From Pyronema omphalodes (lineage: Eukaryota > Ascomycota > Pezizomycetes > Pezizales > Pyronemataceae): a DNA stretch of 64,000 nucleotides. The stretch's first letter is position 1, and each line of letters begins with the position of its first letter. The stretch spans positions 124,001-188,000 of the forward strand of contig JAJJXM010000031.1 of NCBI GenBank assembly GCA_024516155.1, written 5' to 3'. Of the stretch, positions 57,918 through 64,000 are shown piece after piece. Below the pieces are notes generated by a model that was not told the DNA's origin, did not search any database, and was given only the letters and a program-made list of their open reading frames with translations. The position numbers and the translations under genes were made by a program.

Positions 57918-58755
57918 AGGGGAGGTGGGTATCCCAGGTGGATACAGATAACGAGTGATGTACTATGATTAAACTATGGATCTCATGTTCTCAGATATGC
58001 TGTCAAATTGCTCCTTAGGGTAGACAGCTATTTATTCTGAATGTATGGCAATAATACTGGTGAAACTCTAAGAGTGTCACTTCCAATGGATGCTATTTGT
58101 TGGGCTGTGGGTGGCTAGGTGCTGATATTTGTTTTCTCCATGAGACCCGAGTCGATTTAGCCGGGTACAGCTGGAATACCGAACCTTAATCAAAGAAAGT
58201 ATCATTTAGATTATTTAACTTATCCGCTATTTTACATATTCCATTCGAATTACCATATTAGAGAGGGAGTATCCCGGGAGGATATGCTAACGAGTGATGA
58301 AACATGACTAAACCAGGAATCTGATGGACTGATGTAGGTTGTCGAAATATTCCTGCTTACTTGGAGAACGCAATTATTTCTTAGGACTACATTTATAATT
58401 TTTCAAAAGACTTGAGAGTGACATCTCCAGCCATTCCCGTTTTCTTAGAATTCGAGCCCTGGACTCTATAACCAAGTTTACAGACCCTAAAGCCAGCACA
58501 CCCCGATACGGCAAAGTTTGAAGAACATAACCTCTGACATCTGAATACTCCCAAGCACTGTGGGTGAAGAGCGATTTCTGGAATGGTCATTAAAGCCGGC
58601 TGGTGAAGTTTTGTTATCACTAATGCTGATCCCAGACCCCGATTCGTGATTCCTGCAGGCTGTTGGTTGGGGAGACTTGTTTGCTACACGAGACTGGAGT
58701 TGGTTTATGGCTGGGTGCAGCTAGAGTACCGGGCCTTGATCAAAAGAGGGGTTAT
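57918..58755 (+). repeat. Diverged tandem duplication (57918-58205 and 58261-58755)
   Basis: The left copy begins GGGGAGGTGGGTATCCCAGG then GGATACAGATAACGAGTGAT; the right begins GAGGGAGTATCCCGGGAGGA then TATGCTAACGAGTGAT. Both end with GGGTACAGCTGGAATACCG / GGGTGCAGCTAGAGTACCG and CCTTAATCAAA / CCTTGATCAAA. The right copy has about 200 bp more inside. Confidence 0.75.
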
Positions 58756-59658
58756 TTGCGGGATGATGATATTTTATCCGGGGGATTTACGGAGCCCAGG
58801 GAGCCCGAGGAATCTGCGGAGCTCAATGATTTGTAGTGGCCTGTGTCTGAGGTGTACCATACATTGATACCATTAATCAAAACCATGCGAGAGGTCGATG
58901 ATTGAGAAGGCAGCTTTGGTTTTTATTCAGTTACTATTTTTGTTATACGGACCGCTGCTATTCCCACTGCTGTTTCTTCTTCCGCTGTCCTGCATTGGCT
59001 TTTTAGGTCTCGGTCAGCGTATAATTCAAGAAATATATAGATTCTTCTACTGACGCGCAGAGCTTCTTCTATCGGTTCTACTTACTAGAAAGCACCTATA
59101 ACCTCTTCTATTAACCCTCATATCTTTGAATCCGAGATGATAAACTCGCCTAACCTAGCCGATACCAACCCTGACTTCCTTCCTCTCGCCTATGCCCAGT
59201 TGCCAAGCATAAGCCACCAAACTCACGGGCCGATACCGCGCAGCCCTAACTTGGCCGGTTGCTCGCCGGTGGACGTCAACGACATACATACATAGCAACC
59301 ATCACCGGCGGCAACCATGGTAATGATGTGCATGAGGTTAGGGTATGGCTACTACGATGAATACATACATCTTCCGCACAGCTGTGGTTCATAAATGATA
59401 ACTGTAAATTGTCCACAATATATACACGCGCGCCAGCTGTCCGGCAGCAAATAAATAACCTAAAAATAACTCCTATCCAAATTCCAATCCAGAACCTTCT
59501 GTCTTGTCCTTACTCTGATCTTTTCTATGATCATCTTTCATACTGTGATATAGTTTTATGTTTACTCAGACTCGAAGGACCAAAAGTTTACTCTTTCCAA
59601 AAAGCATTCTCCGAACTTGCTGAAATATTCCAAAATAGCCTCCCAAAAATCAAGCTTC

Positions 59659-60534
59659 TTATAATCTTCCCTCCCTCTTCGCAGTACGTCCAAACCACTC
59701 CTCCTCCCTAACATCCAAAATCATCATATGTCCCGGCTCATGCGCCAAAACATTGCCCTTAATCTTATCACCCGCCGCCATGACAACGGCCTGGGGCGTT
59801 ACACCACAACCCCAAAACACCGGTACCTCCCCTTCCCGAATCTCCACCGCATCTCCAAAATCAGGTTTACTAACATCCTCAATGCCCAATTTCTTTGCAC
59901 CCTCCCATCCCCATGCAATCGGCTCTCCGTGCATCTCCCTAAACGGTCTGGTGATATCCCTGACTCTTTCCACATCCTCCTTCTTATAAGGACGCATAGA
60001 AACCACATATGAACCCTCTGTGAAAACTCCCGCAGGACAAAGAGGAAGTGTAGTTTTGTACATGCTCACATTGCACTTCTTGACGACATGTCTAGGGGGT
60101 AAACCGGCAGCTTCAAGCGCACCTTCAAAGGAGAAAGAACATCCAATAAGGAAAGCGACATGATCATTTGTCCAATAATCCTTCAAGTCTGTGATAGAGC
60201 TTTCGACGATTTTTCCGGCATTGTAGATATTGTAGCGCGGGATATCAGTACGGATATCGAAGGGGGTGGAGAAGAGATGGTTTGGTGTGACTGAGGTTGC
60301 GGAACCGGTTGATGAGGAGATGGCGAGAAGAGGACAGGGGACTGGGTTGCGAAGGCAGAGGAGTCGGAAGTCGTTGGCGTAGGCGGATGGGAGAACGAGG
60401 AGGTTGGCTTGGATGTGGCCTGGTGCGTAGCCGGCGGTGGGGGAGGTATGGGTGGCTGTGCGGGCGGCGAGACGGAGGGCGTGGGCGGGGTTGGCGGGGG
60501 CCACGGGGGTTGGAAGGGGAACTTGGGTAGACAT
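59659..60534 (-). CDS. DUF1445 / UPF0317 putative hydro-lyase (D-glutamate cyclase-like)
   Basis: This is a single-exon gene of 291 residues, slightly longer than bacterial relatives of about 260-270. It belongs to the family first called UPF0317/DUF1445 and annotated as putative hydro-lyase; a mammalian relative contains a D-glutamate cyclase domain. Recognisable blocks are GYAPGHIQANLLVLPSAYAN, DFRLLCLRNPVPCPLLAIS, DIRTDIPRYNIY, DHVAFLIGCSFSFEGALEAA, GSYVVSMRP, PDFGDAV, EVPVFWGCGVTPQAVVMAA and HEPGHMMILDVR. The start at 60534 places only about 25 residues before the first conserved block. It is soluble with no targeting signal. The scattered presence of this family in fungi and bacteria makes old transfer possible, but base composition here is ordinary. 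Confidence 0.92.
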   Translation of the reverse strand: MSTQVPLPTPVAPANPAHALRLAARTATHTSPTAGYAPGHIQANLLVLPSAYANDFRLLCLRNPVPCPLLAISSSTGSATSVTPNHLFSTPFDIRTDIPRYNIYNAGKIVESSITDLKDYWTNDHVAFLIGCSFSFEGALEAAGLPPRHVVKKCNVSMYKTTLPLCPAGVFTEGSYVVSMRPYKKEDVERVRDITRPFREMHGEPIAWGWEGAKKLGIEDVSKPDFGDAVEIREGEVPVFWGCGVTPQAVVMAAGDKIKGNVLAHEPGHMMILDVREEEWFGRTAKREGRL

Positions 60535-62168
60535 GGTAAATATGGTAAATATGGTTATAAATATAGGTGGATATTTATATGTGGTGTTAGAGATATATAA
60601 GTTTCGTAAGGTTAAGAGATGATTAGAGGTTTATAGAACTGATGGAGGATTGAAGCAAGGATGGAAGACGATTCGAAAACAAGAATGTTCTCTTATAGCT
60701 TTGATATTCCGTGATGCGCAAGGTGTATTTGAATACCCTTCAGGTAGCTACCCGTAGATACTGGTATCTGAAGTTGAAGGTCGTAATGATTTATCAATTT
60801 CCTTTTTGATTCAGCGGCTTTGAACCGGAGGTTTGTGGGTTAAATATGATAGAAATCGCGGGTGCTGATATGGTTGTATCAGACTTTTGCGGTCGTAAGA
60901 TTTGCTGGACAGTTGGAGCTGTTTTGTTCTTCTTTAGCTTCTCGCGGGGTAAGTAAGATCCTTATAGTCCTTGCTTCGGAGAAGAGGAGTGTTTTATCCC
61001 ATCTAATCCAGGTGCAATTTGCATCTCCATATCCGAATGCCGTAGCTATCTTCTAACTATCGATATGCGGCGTGTAAAGTGTAGAATGGGATGTCTATTC
61101 CCGGTCCTCAGGCTTCGCGAGCGGGATTGGAAGTCCGTCTCCGCGTTCCGGACCAATTTTTCGCTCGGTTGATTCAGAGCAGTTTTGCTATAGACTAGAA
61201 CCTGCTAAGTAAAGCGTTATGGAAGGTGCTAATTCCCAATAAGACCCTAGTCGTCCCATCTTATGCCATACCGAAAGCGAGATTTCAATCAAAATTCTGG
61301 GGTTGCACCGCGTCATTCCGCATGCTCTGAGCTATGAGCTATGCAGGTTAGCGTAATTTGTTTGAGAGCTGCAGAATTCTGCATGCGATGGTTGGATAAA
61401 CAATCTTTCTCTGGGGTAAAGATGAACTGTGAGAGCGATGGAATGTGGGATGGGATCCAGATGAGTAAGGATTCAAAAGTGGGGTGCGGATGTCATGACC
61501 GGATAAGTTGATCTTTTTGACTGGTATATTTTTGGTAGCTGGTACGAGAAAGAAGGCAATGAAATGAAAAGGAATGTCACATCACTACATATCACATCTG
61601 CTCAAATACAACGCAGGTTTAGATACTGCTACCGTAAAAGTCTGTGATACGTACCGACAAATATTTGCCAAGGAGTAATGATTAGTTACACAAGAACGGC
61701 GGAATTGCAGCTTGCGGTATTCTTAAACATGTCTTCTATGATCCATCACACAGTAATATACTCCCGCGTGGTGGTATCCCTACAATCTTTATAGCGAGCT
61801 GACACGGCCGGATGTTACAACACCGGTAACAGTGGCCCGTTGAACCCTTCTTAGATTCGCAACTCAATTCTTTGTATCAACCTTGTGATCTGTATTTGTG
61901 CAAAAAAAAAAATCGCTCGCTATGTGAGACATGTGTCTTGTGTTCACAGAATAAGAAAAAAAACTTTCAAATAAACTTACAGCTTACATTCTCGATCCAC
62001 GCTGGTAGGTCATGTAACGTGAAGATTTGGAATATAAAACCATTCCTGCACTTTTAAGCTGGTTCTGTCCTTGAAATATCGTCCTAATGCTATCCCGCAT
62101 TCATCCTCTACCTCCCAATCTCAGCATGTTACCTCAATGCTCATCGCATAACACTACTGCAGACTCAG
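60535..62168. other. Intergenic region upstream of the hydro-lyase gene
   Basis: The 1.6-kb stretch holds the hydro-lyase promoter and the 3' flank of the transcription factor gene. The first 50 bp contain ATGGTAAAT repeats. I see no gene, repeat or RNA. Confidence 0.5.
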
Positions 62169-64000
62169 TTACTCTTGCATCCCCTCCTCCCAATACTCCA
62201 GATCCAAAAATCCGGCCACTCCTCCCATTCCCCCCATAACCTCATCCTGTCCCCACTGTTGCCATCCAGCAGCTGGAGCGCCAGACTGCGCATTCATCAT
62301 CTCATCCCTCCTCCTCCGGGCTTCTTCATCTGCCACCAGAATCGCCTGTTTCGCTTGTATAGCCGCAGCCCAAGATGTACCACATCCCTCCAAGGCATCA
62401 AGAATAACCATTAAATACTTTGCTGCTTCATCCTCGTCTTCGCTGTTTACAACATCGCCAGGAGCTAAGATGTGACGACGCATTAGAATTATGCTGGCGG
62501 CTGCAGTACAGGTGTGAATAAATGTAACTGGAAGGTAGAGAGGGTTGTTGCCGCGAGTGTATTGTCGGATCAACTTGACAATGGAGGTAACGGAGTGCCA
62601 GCAGAGGCTGAAGTCTGGGCTGGTGGTGGAAGCGGGCAGTGGAGGGCGATGGAGGGTTATCAGGACAGTGTGATACATCATACTATAGTATTGTTAGCAT
62701 AAAATGAAGGTAATGAGATGAGGTATGTTCTATAAGGCTGAGAAGGGCTGAGAGGGGGCGCAAGGCTGAGCCGAGTTGGGGAGGGTAGGCGAAGACCGAG
62801 GGCTTGCATTGCCCTATTGGTTTTCGGAGCCTATGCGAATACTGCGGGTCCGGACCCGGTTCTTGGTAGTGGGGAGGATAATGATGCGTATCTCAGAACC
62901 GGAGTGGTAATTCCACCATTAAGTGAGAGACAAGCTTTGGGAAGCGGGATCTCCGGTGAATCCCGCCGGGGTTTTCACGCCGCCTTAGGCGAGGGGGGTT
63001 GAGGGAGCGGAATCTCCGAAGAGTCCGGAAGCGGAAATTTATGATATCCAAGATATAAATAAGGGGGTTACTCACTGCAAAACCAGCACATAAGGTTCGA
63101 CATCACTACTCCACTCGTTCCAATGCACCTTTCTCGGTAGAGAATTCAACCATCTTGTCAACTCCAGATGAATTTCAGTCGTCGTTGCCGCCATACTCGC
63201 TGGATCTTTCTGGCTTCGAATCTCAAAAACGTTTGTTAACATCTTGTGCACAATCTTTGTCAAATCAATTCCACATAGTAGTGTTCCTATCAACGCAGCA
63301 CCATCCTCGTCTTGGGGTGTCTTCTTGCCCGAAAACAGATCATCTCTAATCATCGATGGATCCAATGTGCTCGAGGCCCAGGTACTCCACCACGCTGGGT
63401 ATTGTATTCTTTTGGTTTCTCTGACATCCGATTCCCTCGGAGAAAGCGCTGGTGGACGTCCAAAGTACAAAGAAGTCCATTTATCAATGCAAAATGCACC
63501 CCAGTAACAACGTCTTCGGATTTCACGCTCGATATCAGCTGTTTCGCTCGTACCAGACTCAAAGTTGTCTGGATCCAAATGGAGGCCCATTTCGTGTGCT
63601 AATCGGAACGCCATACCGGCGAACATCCATGCCTTAGTTCCATTTCCTTGTCCTATTTCCCTTTGACTTAGTAGTAGCAGGGCTTGTAAAACAGTAATGT
63701 CGGGAGAGTCCATGCCGCTATCGTAGAGAAGTCCCTGAGCGCGGCGCGCAAACAACTCACTACGCTGCCGTTCTGCAGGGTCTTTCGACACAAGAGCGGC
63801 AACGGAGCAAATGGCATACATCAATAGGTCCGAGTAGTAAGGTCCACCGCCGGCGTGCAAATCCCGTAAAAAAAACTCTCGATAGAAATGCATATGGTAA
63901 GGGTATAATCGCAAGAAGAAGAGAGACATAAGACGTTTACAGTCTTCTCCTTGAGGTGCTAATAAGGCATGGCCATCGTTGTTTAGGGAGAATGGGGGTT
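62169..64000 (-). CDS. Fungal-specific transcription factor, C-terminal part (runs off the window)
   Basis: Exons on the minus strand are >64000-63076 and 62682-62169, joined across a 393-nt intron (GTGAGT...ACTATAG, phase 2, giving LQ-H-MMYHTV). The frame is open to the window edge, so the N-terminus, where a Zn2Cys6 domain would be, is missing. The visible part is the fungal-specific transcription factor domain (Fungal_trans): FFLRLYPYHMHFYREFF, SDLLMYAICSVAALVS, LQALLLLSQREIGQGNGTKA, WMFAGMAFRLAHEMGLHLDP, EREIRRRCYWGAFCIDKWTS and LYFGRPPALSPRE. The last 170 residues hold MMYHTVLITLHRPPLP and an acidic/Gly-rich end. It should be nuclear. The target pathway cannot be read from the neighbours. 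Confidence 0.88.

Larger units (their letters stand above)
55415..59658. other. 4.2-kb gene-free region with MITE copy 2 and a tandem duplication
   Basis: No gene is supported. It contains the MITE (57517-57883) and, directly after it, a diverged tandem duplication (57918-58755). The remaining DNA shows short open frames only. Confidence 0.55.

Overview
The window reads as nuclear DNA of a filamentous ascomycete (Pezizomycotina). The evidence is short introns (about 45-260 nt) with GTAAGT/GTATGT donors and CTAAC/CTGAC branch sites, single-copy eukaryotic housekeeping genes, and fungus-restricted families (SIP5, UBC6, GPI16, fungal-specific transcription factor, DUF1445-type hydro-lyase). I lean towards Leotiomycetes from the general look of the proteins, but cannot prove it. 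Gene density is low for a fungus: 16 gene models in 64 kb that I consider well supported, plus one weak candidate.

Layout. 1-6.5 kb: 3' part of SAM50 (mitochondrial outer-membrane insertase), UBC6 (ER tail-anchored ubiquitin-conjugating enzyme), a 73-residue conserved-looking small protein, and a two-cassette ABCF ATPase on the minus strand. 6.5-11.3 kb: gene-poor, with a small Cys-repeat protein, a 356-bp pogo-like MITE and a decayed dispersed repeat. 11.3-23.2 kb: a COX14-like mitochondrial protein, a polytopic membrane protein, a BTB-like regulator (minus strand), and SIP5 transcribed away from it across a 2.8-kb shared upstream region. 23.2-29.9 kb: an unusual cluster of at least ten different short-unit minisatellites. 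30-31.8 kb: DAHP synthase with a perfect TGACTCA (CPC1/GCN4) site upstream. 31.8-38.9 kb: a gene-empty tract made of diverged duplications bounded by related direct repeats. 38.9-42.1 kb: ribosomal protein eL13 and GPI16. 43.3-46 kb: an eight-exon minus-strand gene of unknown function with Cys/His clusters, which I reconstructed from splice sites. 46-52 kb: sparse, with one small membrane-anchored hypothetical protein. 52-55.4 kb: 3-ketoacyl-CoA thiolase and, convergent to it, a mitochondrial amphipathic-helix protein. 55.4-64 kb: a second, inverted copy of the MITE, a diverged tandem duplication, a DUF1445 hydro-lyase, and the 3' part of a fungal-specific transcription factor running off the window.

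The genes do not form a biosynthetic cluster. Three (SAM50, COX14-like, the amphipathic-helix protein) point to the mitochondrion and two (UBC6, GPI16) to the ER, which is ordinary for a chromosome arm. The unusual content is in the non-coding part: a novel-looking MITE pair, the minisatellite cluster and the duplicated tract after the DAHP synthase gene. All exon coordinates and reading phases were worked out by hand and should be confirmed with transcript data.
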